DNA from: Burkholderiaceae bacterium
GTDB taxonomy: Bacteria; Pseudomonadota; Gammaproteobacteria; Burkholderiales; Burkholderiaceae_D
Length of the DNA stretch: 64,000 nucleotides
Assembly: GCA_030158675.1 (NCBI GenBank)
Contig: JAOASL010000035.1
Coordinates: 1 to 64,000, forward strand
Direction: 5' to 3'
How positions within the stretch are numbered: the first letter of the stretch is position 1; the number at the start of each line of letters is the position of its first letter. Under the pieces are notes generated by a model. It saw only the letters and a list, made by a program, of their open reading frames with translations. It ran no database searches and had not been told where the DNA came from. This document shows, piece after piece, positions 17,431 through 26,104 of the stretch. A program made the position numbers and the translations under genes.

Positions 17431-19127
17431 GCACGATTTCACGCAAGGCCTATGCCGAGATGTTCGGCCCCACCACTGGCGATCGCATCCGCCTCGCCGA
17501 TACCGAACTGGTGATCGAGGTCGAGCACGACCACACGACCTATGGTGAAGAAGTGAAATTCGGCGGCGGCAAGGTCATCCGCGACGGCATGGGCCAGTCG
17601 CAACTGCCGCATCGCGACGTCATGGACACCGTGATTACCAACGCGGTGATCCTCGATCACTGGGGCATCGTGAAGGCCGACATCGGCATCAAGGCCGGCC
17701 GTATCGCCGCAATCGGCAAGGCGGGCAACCCGGACATTCAGCCGAACGTGACGATGGCCATCGGCGGCGCCACCGAGATCATTGCCGGCGAAGGCACGAT
17801 CGTGACGGCCGGTGGCATCGACACCCACATTCATTTCATCTGCCCGCAGCAGATCGAGGAAGCGCTGATGTCGGGCGTGACCACGATGATCGGCGGCGGC
17901 ACCGGCCCCGCGGTCGGCACTGCGGCGACCACCTGCACGCCGGGACCATGGCACATCCACTCGATGCTGGCCGCGGCCGATGCGTTTCCGATGAACCTCG
18001 GCTTCCTCGGCAAGGGCAATGTCAGTCTGCCGCTGCCGCTGGAAGAACAGGTGCGTGCCGGTGCCATCGGCTTGAAGCTGCACGAAGACTGGGGTTCGAC
18101 GCCGGCCGCTATCGACAACTGCCTGTCAGTCGCCGACAAGATGGACGTTCAGGTCGCGATCCACACCGACACGCTGAATGAAGGCGGTTTCCTCGAGCAC
18201 ACGCTGGCCGCTTTCAAGGACCGTACGATCCACACCTTCCACACCGAAGGGGCCGGCGGCGGCCATGCGCCGGACATCATCGCGGCGGTCGGCCAGGGCA
18301 ATGTGCTGCCCTCGTCGACCAATCCGACGCGCCCGTACACCGTGAACACGCTGGACGAGCATCTTGACATGCTGATGGTCTGCCACCATCTCGACGCAGC
18401 CATCACCGAGGACATTGCGTTCGCTGAGTCGCGCATCCGCCGCGAGACCATCGCGGCCGAAGATATCCTGCACGACCTCGGTGCGATCTCGATGATGTCA
18501 TCCGATTCCCAGGCGATGGGCCGTGTCGGCGAAGTGATCCTGCGAACCTGGCAGTCCGCGCACAAGATGAAAGTGCAGCGCGGCGCGCTGCCGCAAGACT
18601 CCAGCCGCAACGACAACTTCCGTGCGAAGCGCTATATCGCGAAGTACACGATCAATCCGGCAATCACGCACGGCATCTCGCATATGGTTGGCTCGATTGA
18701 AGTCGGCAAGCTGGCCGACCTGGTGATCTGGAAGCCGGCCTTCTTTGGCGTCAAGCCGTCGATGATTCTGAAAAGCGGAATGATCGCGGCGGCGCAGATG
18801 GGCGATCCGAATGCCTCTATCCCAACGCCGCAACCGGTGCATTACCGGATGATGTTCGGCGCCTATGGCGGCGGGCTGAGGACCTCGTTCACCTTCGTGT
18901 CGCAGGCCGCCTTCGACGCAGGCATCGCCGACACCCTGAAACTGAACAAGCCGGTCGCCGCGGTCAGGGGCATGCGTGCGCTGCGCAAGTCGGACATGAT
19001 CCACAACGGCTATGCGCCGACCATGGAAGTCGATCCGGAAACCTACGAGGTGCGCGCCGACGGACTGCTGCTGACCTGTACGCCGGCGAAGGTACTGCCG
19101 CTGGCGCAGCGGTATTTCCTGTTCTGA
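17427..19127 (+). CDS. ureC: Urease subunit alpha
   Basis: The catalytic 566-aa subunit. All nickel-site residues are in canonical positions: H134 and H136 (DTHIHF), the carbamylated lysine K217 (GLKLHE), H246, H272 and D360, with the mobile-flap pair C319-H320 (MVCHHLD). The enzyme is therefore predicted active. It starts at an ATG overlapping ureB by 4 bp. A perfect 8-bp hairpin separates it from ureE. Confidence 0.98.
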   Translation: MSTISRKAYAEMFGPTTGDRIRLADTELVIEVEHDHTTYGEEVKFGGGKVIRDGMGQSQLPHRDVMDTVITNAVILDHWGIVKADIGIKAGRIAAIGKAGNPDIQPNVTMAIGGATEIIAGEGTIVTAGGIDTHIHFICPQQIEEALMSGVTTMIGGGTGPAVGTAATTCTPGPWHIHSMLAAADAFPMNLGFLGKGNVSLPLPLEEQVRAGAIGLKLHEDWGSTPAAIDNCLSVADKMDVQVAIHTDTLNEGGFLEHTLAAFKDRTIHTFHTEGAGGGHAPDIIAAVGQGNVLPSSTNPTRPYTVNTLDEHLDMLMVCHHLDAAITEDIAFAESRIRRETIAAEDILHDLGAISMMSSDSQAMGRVGEVILRTWQSAHKMKVQRGALPQDSSRNDNFRAKRYIAKYTINPAITHGISHMVGSIEVGKLADLVIWKPAFFGVKPSMILKSGMIAAAQMGDPNASIPTPQPVHYRMMFGAYGGGLRTSFTFVSQAAFDAGIADTLKLNKPVAAVRGMRALRKSDMIHNGYAPTMEVDPETYEVRADGLLLTCTPAKVLPLAQRYFLF

Positions 19128-19150
19128 TTTTCAACACGAAGCAAGAAGCC

Positions 19151-19174
19151 GGATCCCGGCCTGTGTCGGGATCC
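19151..19174. repeat. Perfect inverted repeat between ureC and ureE
   Basis: GGATCCCG (19151-19158) and CGGGATCC (19167-19174) flank an 8-nt loop. Inside an operon this could protect the structural-subunit message or partly attenuate the accessory genes. No U-tract follows. Confidence 0.55.
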
Positions 19175-19201
19175 CTGCCTGATGAACCACCCAATCCAGC
19201 A

Positions 19202-19708
19202 ATGCTCACTCTCCACACCAAAGTAAACCAGGCAGATCGCATCGACGGCGAACTGATATTGCCTTATGAACTCCGCGAGAAAAGCCGCCTGCGCGCCACC
19301 CTCTCGTCCGGCGAGGAGGTCGCCGTGCTGACCGTGCGCGGCACCGTGCTACGCGACGGCGACCTGCTGAAAGGCAATGACAGCCGTATCGTCAAAGTGT
19401 CGGCGGCACCCGAAGCAACCTATCGTGTCGACTGCGTGTCGCCGCAGGCGCTGCTACGCTGCGCTTTCCATCTCGGCAATCGTCATACGCAGGCACAGGT
19501 CGGTGACGGCTGGCTGCGTATCCGCAGGGATCCGGTGCTGAAAGACATGCTGACGGGTCTCGGCGCGAATGTCCTCGAGGAACAGGCACCGTTCGAACCT
19601 GAGTCGGGCGCCTATGGCGGCGCTCATCACCATCATGGCGACGCGCATCATCCGCTGGCGCCGATACCGCTGCGCCAGAAAATCCATCGTCCCGGCGACG
19701 CGCAGTGA
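19202..19708 (+). CDS. ureE: Urease accessory nickel chaperone UreE
   Basis: UreE (168 aa) is the dimeric nickel metallochaperone that supplies UreG. The peptide-binding N-terminal domain is followed by the metal-binding domain with LGNRH (about residue 98) and a histidine-rich tail (AHHHHGDAHH) for extra nickel. The ATG at 19202 fits the family; the in-frame ATG at 19163 lies just beyond the hairpin and gives a non-conserved extension. Its stop overlaps ureF. Confidence 0.94.
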   Translation: MLTLHTKVNQADRIDGELILPYELREKSRLRATLSSGEEVAVLTVRGTVLRDGDLLKGNDSRIVKVSAAPEATYRVDCVSPQALLRCAFHLGNRHTQAQVGDGWLRIRRDPVLKDMLTGLGANVLEEQAPFEPESGAYGGAHHHHGDAHHPLAPIPLRQKIHRPGDAQ

Positions 19709-20400
19709 GCATGAATCCGGGCACTTCAGCATCGCTGCTGCATCTGCTGCAATTGTGCAGCCCGTCGCTGCCCGTCGGCGCGTACAGCTATTCGCAAGGA
19801 CTGGAAGCGGCGATGGAGCGCGGCCATGTGCGCGACGAAGCCAGCGCGCGCGCATGGATCGTCGACATGCTCGACGAAGTCGTCGCGCGCTTCGAGGCGC
19901 CGGTGAGCTGGCGGCTGCTGCAGGCATTTGCCGCACACGATACCGATGCTGTGAGCCACTGGACCGACCTGTTCATCGCATCGCGTGACAGCGCCGAGTT
20001 CCGCGCCGAGACCGTGCAGATGGGTTATTCGCTCGGCAAACTGCTGCCCGAGCTGGTGCCGCAGGCGACCGCCGTGCTGGCGCTACTGGCAGCGCAACCT
20101 GAGCTGCCGTTCCCGACGGCACTCGCTGCCGCCGCCGTCGCGCTCGACGTACCGGCCGACGAGGCCTTGCTCGGCATGCTGTTCTCGTGGGCGGAGAACC
20201 AGGTACTCGCCTGCGTAAAATCCGTCCCGCTCGGACAGGTCTCCGGCCAGCGCCTGTTGCTGTCGCTGCGCCCGCAGATCGAACGCGCGGCCGACGTCGC
20301 CCGTTCACTTGCGGATGACGAGCTATGCAACTGGTCACCCGGGCTGTCGCTGCTGTCAATGCAGCACGAAGTCCAGTACTCGCGCCTCTATCGTTCCTGA
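19705..20400 (+). CDS. ureF: Urease accessory protein UreF
   Basis: UreF (231 aa) is an all-helical protein that bridges UreD and UreG and gates GTP hydrolysis during nickel insertion. Family motifs are LLQLCSPSLPVGAYSYSQGLE (residues 15-35, shown without gaps only in part here) and ESGG-free helical repeats; the segment SPSLPVGAYSYS is diagnostic. The GTG at 19705 overlaps the ureE stop; an ATG 6 bp downstream is an equally good start. Confidence 0.93.
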   Translation: MSMNPGTSASLLHLLQLCSPSLPVGAYSYSQGLEAAMERGHVRDEASARAWIVDMLDEVVARFEAPVSWRLLQAFAAHDTDAVSHWTDLFIASRDSAEFRAETVQMGYSLGKLLPELVPQATAVLALLAAQPELPFPTALAAAAVALDVPADEALLGMLFSWAENQVLACVKSVPLGQVSGQRLLLSLRPQIERAADVARSLADDELCNWSPGLSLLSMQHEVQYSRLYRS

Positions 20401-20431
20401 AACCGTATTACTGAATTCCTGAGAGACACAG

Positions 20432-21061
20432 ATGACTACCTCGAATCCCCTGCGCGTCGGCATCGGCGGCCCGGTCGGCTCCGGCAAGACCGCGCTGTGC
20501 GAAATGTTGTGCAAAAAAATGCGCGATCACTATGACATGGCGGTGATCACCAACGACATCTATACCAAGGAAGACATGGAGATCTTGCTGCGCGCCGATG
20601 CGCTGCCGGCCGAACGTCTGATGGGCGTCGAGACCGGCGGCTGTCCGCACACGGCCATCCGCGAAGATGCGTCGATCAACCTCGAGGCGATCGCACGCAT
20701 GAGCGCCGACTTCCCTGATCTCGACCTGATCCTGGTCGAGTCCGGCGGCGACAATCTCGCCGCCACCTTCAGCCCCGAACTGTCGGACCTGACGATCTAC
20801 GTGATTGATGTCGCCGGCGGCGAGAAGATTCCGCGCAAGGGCGGTCCGGGCATCACGCGCTCGGACCTGCTAATCATCAACAAGACCGACCTCGCGCCGC
20901 ATGTGGGCGCCAACCTCGACATCATGGCGACCGACGCGAAAAAGCAGCGCGGCGAGCGACCATTCGTATTCACCAACCTGCGCAAGGGCGACGGCGTGGA
21001 CGAGGTGATCGCCTTCATTCGCCGGCAGGGATTGCTTGATGAGGGCAAGGTAGCGAAATAA
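20432..21061 (+). CDS. ureG: Urease accessory GTPase UreG
   Basis: UreG (209 aa) is the SIMIBI-class GTPase that powers nickel delivery. It has a P-loop GPVGSGKT (residues 13-20), the metal-binding CPH motif in [18 protein letters not shown] as the switch region, and [10 protein letters not shown] for guanine recognition. It is the last gene of the operon, followed by a hairpin. No nickel transporter gene is nearby. Confidence 0.97.
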   Translation: MTTSNPLRVGIGGPVGSGKTALCEMLCKKMRDHYDMAVITNDIYTKEDMEILLRADALPAERLMGVETGGCPHTAIREDASINLEAIARMSADFPDLDLILVESGGDNLAATFSPELSDLTIYVIDVAGGEKIPRKGGPGITRSDLLIINKTDLAPHVGANLDIMATDAKKQRGERPFVFTNLRKGDGVDEVIAFIRRQGLLDEGKVAK

Positions 21062-21068
21062 AAGCTTC

Positions 21069-21091
21069 GGGACGCCAGCTTCCGGCGTCCC
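21069..21091. terminator. Hairpin between convergent ureG and cinA-like genes
   Basis: GGGACGCC (21069-21076) and GGCGTCCC (21084-21091) form a perfect 8-bp stem with a 7-nt loop just after the ureG stop. It lacks a U-tract but is well placed to end both transcripts. Confidence 0.55.
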
Positions 21092-21093
21092 AC

Positions 21094-21894
21094 TCAATTC
21101 GGCACATATTCCTGCCGCAATGCCTGCAGCCCCTCGAGCATGCGCAGGTACGCGCGTTCGACCAGCTCGGGTGCGCCCTTCACGCCGAGTTCGATCTGCC
21201 GCCGCCGACCTTCGGCAGCGACGCTCGGCAAGCTGAACACTTTCACGCCGCCGAACTCCGCCTCCAATGCTTCCATCAGCGGCGTCAGCGTCGACTCAAT
21301 ACCGTCGTAGACGATCACGGCTTTTTCAAGATGCGGCACCGAATGGAACAGGTGCGAATGATGGGTGTCCAGCGCCCAGGCCATCATCGGCGCGGCCATG
21401 ACCGGAAAGCCGGGCACGAAGTACACAGCGCCGCCCTGCGCGCTGCGCACCGAGAATCCGGGGATCCGGTTGAATGGGTTCGGGATGATCGCCGAACTGA
21501 CAGGGAACTCGCCCATTTTCAACCGGTGCAGGTTCTCCGCCGAACTCAGGTCGGCCTTCGCCGAATCCCCTTCGGCCATCTCGACGATTCGCTGCTGTAT
21601 CAGCAGCTTCGCTTCCGGATGCAGCACGAGCGGCTGGCCGAGCGCGGCCGCAGCGCACTGCCGCGTGTGGTCGTCCGGCGTCGCACCAATGCCGCCGCAG
21701 GAAAAGACGATGTCGCCGCTGTCGAGCGAACGCTTCAGCGTGGCCGTGATGCGCTGCGGATCGTCACCGATATATTCGGCCCAGTCGAGCGACAGTCCGC
21801 GCTCGCCAAGCAACTCGATGATTTTTGCCAGATGCTTGTCGCTGCGACGGCCAGAGAGGATCTCGTCGCCAATGATGATGATGCCGAATGCCAT
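21094..21894 (-). CDS. CinA-like / molybdopterin-binding domain protein
   Basis: A 266-aa protein with the MoaB/MogA-type domain seen at the N-terminus of CinA (competence/damage-inducible protein A). The N-terminal IIIIGDEILSGRRSDKH, the SCGGIGATPDDHT loop and FNRIPGFS are characteristic. The C-terminal CinA nicotinamide-nucleotide amidase domain is absent, so this is the stand-alone COG1058 type. Members hydrolyse ADP-ribose or nucleotides in some bacteria, but the substrate here is unknown. The ATG at 21894 is the start; longer in-frame extension upstream is non-conserved. Confidence 0.85.
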   Translation of the reverse strand: MAFGIIIIGDEILSGRRSDKHLAKIIELLGERGLSLDWAEYIGDDPQRITATLKRSLDSGDIVFSCGGIGATPDDHTRQCAAAALGQPLVLHPEAKLLIQQRIVEMAEGDSAKADLSSAENLHRLKMGEFPVSSAIIPNPFNRIPGFSVRSAQGGAVYFVPGFPVMAAPMMAWALDTHHSHLFHSVPHLEKAVIVYDGIESTLTPLMEALEAEFGGVKVFSLPSVAAEGRRRQIELGVKGAPELVERAYLRMLEGLQALRQEYVPN

Positions 21895-21902
21895 GGATGC
21901 TC

Positions 21903-22751
21903 TCAGTGATTGTTCGGTGGAAAATCGACGACCGACCCCGGGTCGGCCGCAGACAGCGGAACGCTGCGCAGACGCGCGAGCGCCTCGAGACAGTAATATT
22001 GAAACCAGAGCCCGCTGAATATGAAAACCAGCAGGTAAAGCCAGATCGCCACAGTGGCCAGCACCGGGAAGAAAATCACGGACACGACACCGCCCAGCCA
22101 CAGCAGCCCGGGAGCCGCGCCCAGGCTGCCGGTGGCAATACCGATCGCCAGCAGCGGCCAGCGCTCGCGCAGCAGGATCGCACGGCGCTCGTCTGCGTCC
22201 GCATAGTCTGCCAGCGCGTCATAGCTCATCACACGGCTGGCCAGCCAGCCCCACAGCACCGGCTGCACGAACAGCGCAAACAGCGGCACCAGGTTCAGCG
22301 GCAAGGTCAGCAACCAGACCCCGATGAAAACGACAAATGCCGTCAGCGACACCCACAGACTGCCGGCCAGCGAGCCACCATGACGCGGCTGCAGCTGCGG
22401 ATAATAGCGCTGCCCGACATGGCGTGCGATCGCCGGCATCGCAAAAGAACCGACCAGCACCAGCGCGGTGACGATCATGAATGGCAGCAGCAGCCACATC
22501 GCCAGCAGTGGCACCAGCAGCGAGCGCACGGCCGACAGGCCGATCGAATCAAGCATTGCGCCGGCCGAGCGAAACAGGTTGTACTCCGCAAACCAGGCAT
22601 GCAGCTGGTCGATCAGGGGCTGCAATCCAAACCATAGCGCAGTGCCCCACAGGACGATCGCGATGACGAACGGCAGCACGGTCAGCAGCAGCATGCGCGG
22701 GTGCAGCTGGGAAATCAGCGCGCGATAAAAGGAGGTAGCCAGTGAGATCAT
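21903..22751 (-). CDS. EI24 domain membrane protein (CysZ-like)
   Basis: Polytopic 282-aa membrane protein with about six hydrophobic segments and the LPLNLVPLFALFVQPVLWGW segment typical of the EI24/CysZ superfamily. CysZ members import sulfate, but no cysteine-synthesis genes are nearby, so a transport role is only suggested. It is 8 bp upstream of the cinA-like gene in the same direction. The start at 22751 begins with the first membrane segment. Confidence 0.82.
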   Translation of the reverse strand: MISLATSFYRALISQLHPRMLLLTVLPFVIAIVLWGTALWFGLQPLIDQLHAWFAEYNLFRSAGAMLDSIGLSAVRSLLVPLLAMWLLLPFMIVTALVLVGSFAMPAIARHVGQRYYPQLQPRHGGSLAGSLWVSLTAFVVFIGVWLLTLPLNLVPLFALFVQPVLWGWLASRVMSYDALADYADADERRAILLRERWPLLAIGIATGSLGAAPGLLWLGGVVSVIFFPVLATVAIWLYLLVFIFSGLWFQYYCLEALARLRSVPLSAADPGSVVDFPPNNH

Positions 22752-22880
22752 GAGAATTCCGGTGTATGCCGGATTATAGGGAAGGTCAGCGCGGCCGGCA
22801 CCGCCGGGGCATGTCAGCGGCGGTGGGCAATCGCGGGCGGCTGCTAGAATATTGGGTTCATCAATCAGCAAGGAAACACC

Positions 22881-23237
22881 ATGTCCATGACCATGACCTC
22901 GACCGGCTTGCAATACGAAGACCTGACGGTCGGCGGCGGCGAAGAGGCACGCGCCGGCAACCATGTCAGCGTGCATTACACCGGATGGCTGCAGAACCCG
23001 GACGGCAGCCAGGGCGCGAAGTTCGATTCCAGCGTCGACCGCAATGAAGCGTTTGAATTTCCACTCGGCGCAGGTCACGTGATCCAGGGCTGGGACCAGG
23101 GCGTGCAGGGCATGAAGGTCGGCGGCAAGCGGCGGCTGGTGATTCCGTCGGCGCTCGGCTACGGCGCACGCGGCGCGGGCGGCGTGATCCCGCCGAATGC
23201 GACGCTGATCTTCGACGTTGAACTGCTCGGCGTCTGA
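22881..23237 (+). CDS. FKBP-type peptidyl-prolyl cis-trans isomerase
   Basis: Single-domain FKBP of 118 aa, cytosolic (no signal peptide), catalysing proline isomerisation during folding. The active-site motifs are VSVHYTGWL, KFDSSVDRN, GHVIQGWDQGVQGMKVGGKR and PSALGYG followed by IPPNATLIFDVELL. An AAGGAA ribosome binding site precedes the ATG. A strong hairpin follows the gene. Confidence 0.95.
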   Translation: MSMTMTSTGLQYEDLTVGGGEEARAGNHVSVHYTGWLQNPDGSQGAKFDSSVDRNEAFEFPLGAGHVIQGWDQGVQGMKVGGKRRLVIPSALGYGARGAGGVIPPNATLIFDVELLGV

Positions 23238-23255
23238 CGAGTTCTTGAATAGTCT

Positions 23256-23289
23256 CCGGCAGCAGCCCCTGCGGGGTGCGTGCTGCCGG
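23256..23289. terminator. Hairpin terminator between convergent genes
   Basis: CCGGCAGCA (23256-23264) pairs perfectly with TGCTGCCGG (23281-23289), enclosing a second small GCCCC/GGGGT-type stem. It separates the FKBP gene from the PHA-system gene. No U-tract. Confidence 0.55.
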
Positions 23290-23341
23290 CGTGTACGGCA
23301 GGTCCGCAAACGCCGTCGGTAGCGGCGTTTCCTCCACCCCG

Positions 23342-23638
23342 CTAAGCTTGCCGCGTGGCGTCCGCCGAAAACAGCTTGTGCATGTTGCGCCCGACCTGTT
23401 CCTCAACCTTCTTGCGGAAGCCCTTCAGCATGAATCCCAGCGTCACGTCGAGCTGAGCGCGCCCCTCGGTCAGGGCCAGCGTACCGGACACGCCGCTGCG
23501 CTTGAAATTCAGCACATCCCCTTCCCACACATAACCGATTTCATAATCGGTCTTCATCTGTTCGGCAACCTGTTGCGCAACTTCGCGCGCCTGCTCCATG
23601 GTCAGCGTATGGTTCTCGACCAGCGTGATGTCGGACAT
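23342..23638 (-). CDS. Polyhydroxyalkanoic acid system family protein
   Basis: Small 98-aa cytosolic protein of the family annotated as polyhydroxyalkanoic acid system protein (TIGR02610/PHA_gran_rgn), with the DYEIGYVWEGDVLNFKR and GFMLKGFRKKVEEQV segments. Biochemical function is unknown; relatives sit near PHA genes. It starts 10 bp after the ghrB stop, so it belongs to the lutC-ghrB transcript. The start at 23638 has a GAGGAAA ribosome binding site. Confidence 0.75.
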   Translation of the reverse strand: MSDITLVENHTLTMEQAREVAQQVAEQMKTDYEIGYVWEGDVLNFKRSGVSGTLALTEGRAQLDVTLGFMLKGFRKKVEEQVGRNMHKLFSADATRQA

Positions 23639-23648
23639 GCAGCTTTCC

Positions 23649-24629
23649 TCAGAACGCGATGACAGTGGGATTGAGCAAGTGCGGCGGACGATGACCCGAC
23701 AGCGCTGCAATCAGATTGTCGGCGGCACAGATCGCCATTGCCACTCGTGTCGGCCGCGAGCCGCTGCCGATGTGCGGAGTCAGCGCGACATTGTCGAGTC
23801 CGAGGAAACCGGGGTTCAGCGCCGGTTCATTCTCGAACACATCCAGACCTGCGGCGGCGATCGTGCCCTTCGTCAGCGCCTCAATCAGTGCCGCGTCATC
23901 GACGATGCCACCGCGTGCGATATTGGTCAGCGTCGCGGTCGACTTCATCAGCGAGAGTTCGCGCGTGCCGATCGTGTGATGCGTGTCAGCCGAATAGGGC
24001 AGCACCAGCACCACATGGTCGGCGCTACGCAGCAGCGCATCGCGCTCCAGGTAGTGCGCATGGTTGGCGTGCGCTTCCAGCTCGGGAGACAGACGTGAGC
24101 GGTTGTTGTATACCACCTTCATGTTGAAACCGATCGAGCGACGCGCAATCGCCTGGCCAATACGACCCATGCCGATGATGCCCAGCGTCGCGCCATGCAC
24201 GTCGGCGCCGAGGAAGCTGTCGAAGCGCCATTTGTCCCACTGGCCGGCGCGAATGTAGCGCTCACCCTCAGTGACGCGACGAGCGGCGGCCATCATCAGC
24301 GCCCAGCCAAAGTCGGCCGTGGTCTCGTTAAGCACGTCAGGCGTGTTGGTGACCATCACGCCGGCGGCGGTCGCTGCCGGCACGTCAATGTTGTTGTAGC
24401 CGACCGCGATATTGCAGACGGCCTTCAGCTCGTGCACCGTGGCGAACACGTCGGCGGAAAAACGGTCAGCCGGGTTGGCCAACACACCCTGCTTGCCCTG
24501 CAGCCGGCGCCTGAACTCGTCCGGGCCCCAGCTCTCGTCCTGCTGGTTGGACTCGACATCAAAGTGCTGCTGCAGCAGCTCGATCGCTTCCGGGAAGGTG
24601 GCGCGCGAGACGAGGATCTTCTGTTTCAT
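23649..24629 (-). CDS. ghrB: D-2-hydroxyacid dehydrogenase, glyoxylate/hydroxypyruvate reductase type
   Basis: NAD(P)H-dependent dehydrogenase of 326 aa. The Rossmann motif GIIGMGRIGQAIARR (about residues 150-164) and the catalytic Arg (NIARGG), Glu (DVFENEP) and His (LTPHIGS) are all present. Length and motifs fit GhrB-type glyoxylate/hydroxypyruvate reductases, though lactate dehydrogenase activity is not excluded. It follows lutC by 4 bp, coupling a 2-hydroxyacid enzyme with a lactate-utilisation subunit. Confidence 0.88.
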   Translation of the reverse strand: MKQKILVSRATFPEAIELLQQHFDVESNQQDESWGPDEFRRRLQGKQGVLANPADRFSADVFATVHELKAVCNIAVGYNNIDVPAATAAGVMVTNTPDVLNETTADFGWALMMAAARRVTEGERYIRAGQWDKWRFDSFLGADVHGATLGIIGMGRIGQAIARRSIGFNMKVVYNNRSRLSPELEAHANHAHYLERDALLRSADHVVLVLPYSADTHHTIGTRELSLMKSTATLTNIARGGIVDDAALIEALTKGTIAAAGLDVFENEPALNPGFLGLDNVALTPHIGSGSRPTRVAMAICAADNLIAALSGHRPPHLLNPTVIAF

Positions 24630-24633
24630 CGAT

Positions 24634-25296
24634 TCACGCTCCGGCCACCAGGATCACATGCACGCGATACGGGCCGTGCGCACCGAGCACGATGGTCTGC
24701 TCGATATCGCCGGTGCGCGACGGACCGGAGATGAAATTGGTCGCGCGCGGCAGCTCGCCGCGCTCTTTTTGGGCCAGTGCGAATGCATCCTCGATCGAAC
24801 CGACGACGCGGGATTCGGGCACGATCGCGACATGCGTTTCCGGCAACAATGCCGCCGACGAAAAGGTGTCGGGCCCCGACAGCAGCATCAGCGTGCCGGT
24901 CTCGGCGACAGCGCAAAAGCAGCCGGTAACGCCGACCAGATCTTCGTTGACAGGCTTGCGGAATTCGACGGCGATGCCGGCCTGCTGCCACGGCAGCCCA
25001 TCCAGAGTGCGCCAGGCAATCGCCTGCTTCGGCACGCCAAGGCCGGACAGGTAGCGGTCAACCGCGGCCGGCACCTGTTCCAGAGAGTCGACCCGGTCAA
25101 GCGTCTGGGAAGTCCGTTCGGCCTGCTGACGAAAGCGCGCGACCAGGTCGGCGCCCAGGTCCGGACGGGGACCGGGCTCATGGCTGGCAAGGTATTGCTG
25201 CACCTGGTCGAGCTCGGCCTGGGTCGGCTGTTCGGGACGGTTCTGGGCTTGGCGAATGCGGCTGAAAATCGCGGCGCGGGCGGCGGAAGTATCCAT
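24634..25296 (-). CDS. lutC: Lactate utilisation protein LutC (LUD domain)
   Basis: 220-aa LUD-domain protein, third component of the LutABC lactate oxidation complex. Conserved features are ETGTLMLLSGPDTFSSAALLPETHVAIV-type core (central third) and the C-terminal ISGPSRTGDIEQTIVLGAHGP segment, quoted here in shortened form as GPSRTGDIEQ. It is 17 kb from lutAB and forms an operon with ghrB, a split arrangement that may indicate independent control or a shared 2-hydroxyacid function. Confidence 0.9.
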   Translation of the reverse strand: MDTSAARAAIFSRIRQAQNRPEQPTQAELDQVQQYLASHEPGPRPDLGADLVARFRQQAERTSQTLDRVDSLEQVPAAVDRYLSGLGVPKQAIAWRTLDGLPWQQAGIAVEFRKPVNEDLVGVTGCFCAVAETGTLMLLSGPDTFSSAALLPETHVAIVPESRVVGSIEDAFALAQKERGELPRATNFISGPSRTGDIEQTIVLGAHGPYRVHVILVAGA

Positions 25297-25559
25297 GGTC
25301 TCCTCGGAAATCGGTGCGCAGATTCTAGCGCAGCTGGCATAGCCGGCCGCATTTCGGACTCAGGCACGGGCGTGATTTGATTTCAGGCGGATAGTGCAAA
25401 TAATTCAAGACAGGCATCTTGCAGAGGGCTGTCCTATCGACTCACGCGACTTATTAGCATATTCAAAAATCATCTAAGACGGGTTTGTTGACCGGCATTC
25501 TTTGCCTTAAAATACAAGGCTTTGCGAATCCCGTTTCAAGAACAGATAGGACTGGCCTC

Positions 25560-25883
25560 ATGACCCACGTTGTTACCGAATCCTGCATCCGCTGCCGTTA
25601 TACGGATTGCGTCGATGTCTGCCCGGTGGACTGCTTCCGCGAAGGCCCGAACTTCCTCACGATCGATCCGGACGAGTGCATCGACTGCGCAGTGTGCGTC
25701 GCCGAATGCCCGGTCAATGCCATCTATGCCGAGGAAGACGTGCCGGCAGATCAGCAACCGTTCATCAAGCTGAACGTCGAACTGGCGCGCAAATGGCCGT
25801 CGATCACCAAGTCGAAAGAAGCGCTCGCCGACGCCGAACAATGGAAAGATACCAAGGACAAGCTGCAATTCCTGCAGCGCTGA
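25560..25883 (+). CDS. fdxA: Seven-iron ferredoxin (3Fe-4S/4Fe-4S)
   Basis: Ferredoxin of 107 aa, very similar in layout to Azotobacter FdI. Cysteines C9, C17 and C50 would bind the [3Fe-4S] cluster and C21, C40, C43, C46 the [4Fe-4S] cluster. It acts as a low-potential electron carrier, and the ferredoxin-NADP reductase gene follows after a terminator, making the two a likely redox pair. The ATG at 25560 gives the conserved N-terminus [10 protein letters not shown]; an upstream in-frame start at 25485 is not conserved. The 25297-25559 upstream region holds a TTGACC element near 25490 but no convincing -10. Confidence 0.95.
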   Translation: MTHVVTESCIRCRYTDCVDVCPVDCFREGPNFLTIDPDECIDCAVCVAECPVNAIYAEEDVPADQQPFIKLNVELARKWPSITKSKEALADAEQWKDTKDKLQFLQR

Positions 25884-25918
25884 TCGTCGGGCGCCCGACG
25901 CCGCGATCACAGGACACC

Positions 25919-25942
25919 TGACCCCGGCACCTGCCGGGGTCA
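25919..25942. terminator. Perfect palindromic terminator hairpin after fdxA
   Basis: TGACCCCGGCA (25919-25929) and TGCCGGGGTCA (25932-25942) are perfectly complementary with a 2-nt centre (effective loop slightly larger). It lies 35 bp downstream of the fdxA stop; no clear U-tract. Confidence 0.65.
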
Positions 25943-26071
25943 CTGCTTCAAGCAAGACCGCTTCAGGCAAGACGGAAGTGCGAATGTGGCAAGTTCGAAG
26001 CACCCGTTAAAAACGCCTGTTGTCAGAGCCTGTCCTTGTCGCATGACGCAGCCACCGACCGGCAAGATGCC

Positions 26072-26103
26072 CTTACCCGCTGAACCGCTTACCCGCTGAA
26101 CCG
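26072..26103. repeat. Exact 16-bp tandem duplication before the FNR start codon
   Basis: The unit CTTACCCGCTGAACCG occurs twice head to tail (26072-26087 and 26088-26103) and ends one base before the ATG at 26105. It occupies the ribosome binding region, and no purine-rich Shine-Dalgarno is present. Confidence 0.95.
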
Positions 26104-26104
26104 A

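Noticed and set aside
22752-23309. Extension of the EI24 protein frame upstream through the FKBP gene
   Set aside because: The extension is antisense to the well-supported FKBP gene and lacks similarity to any domain.
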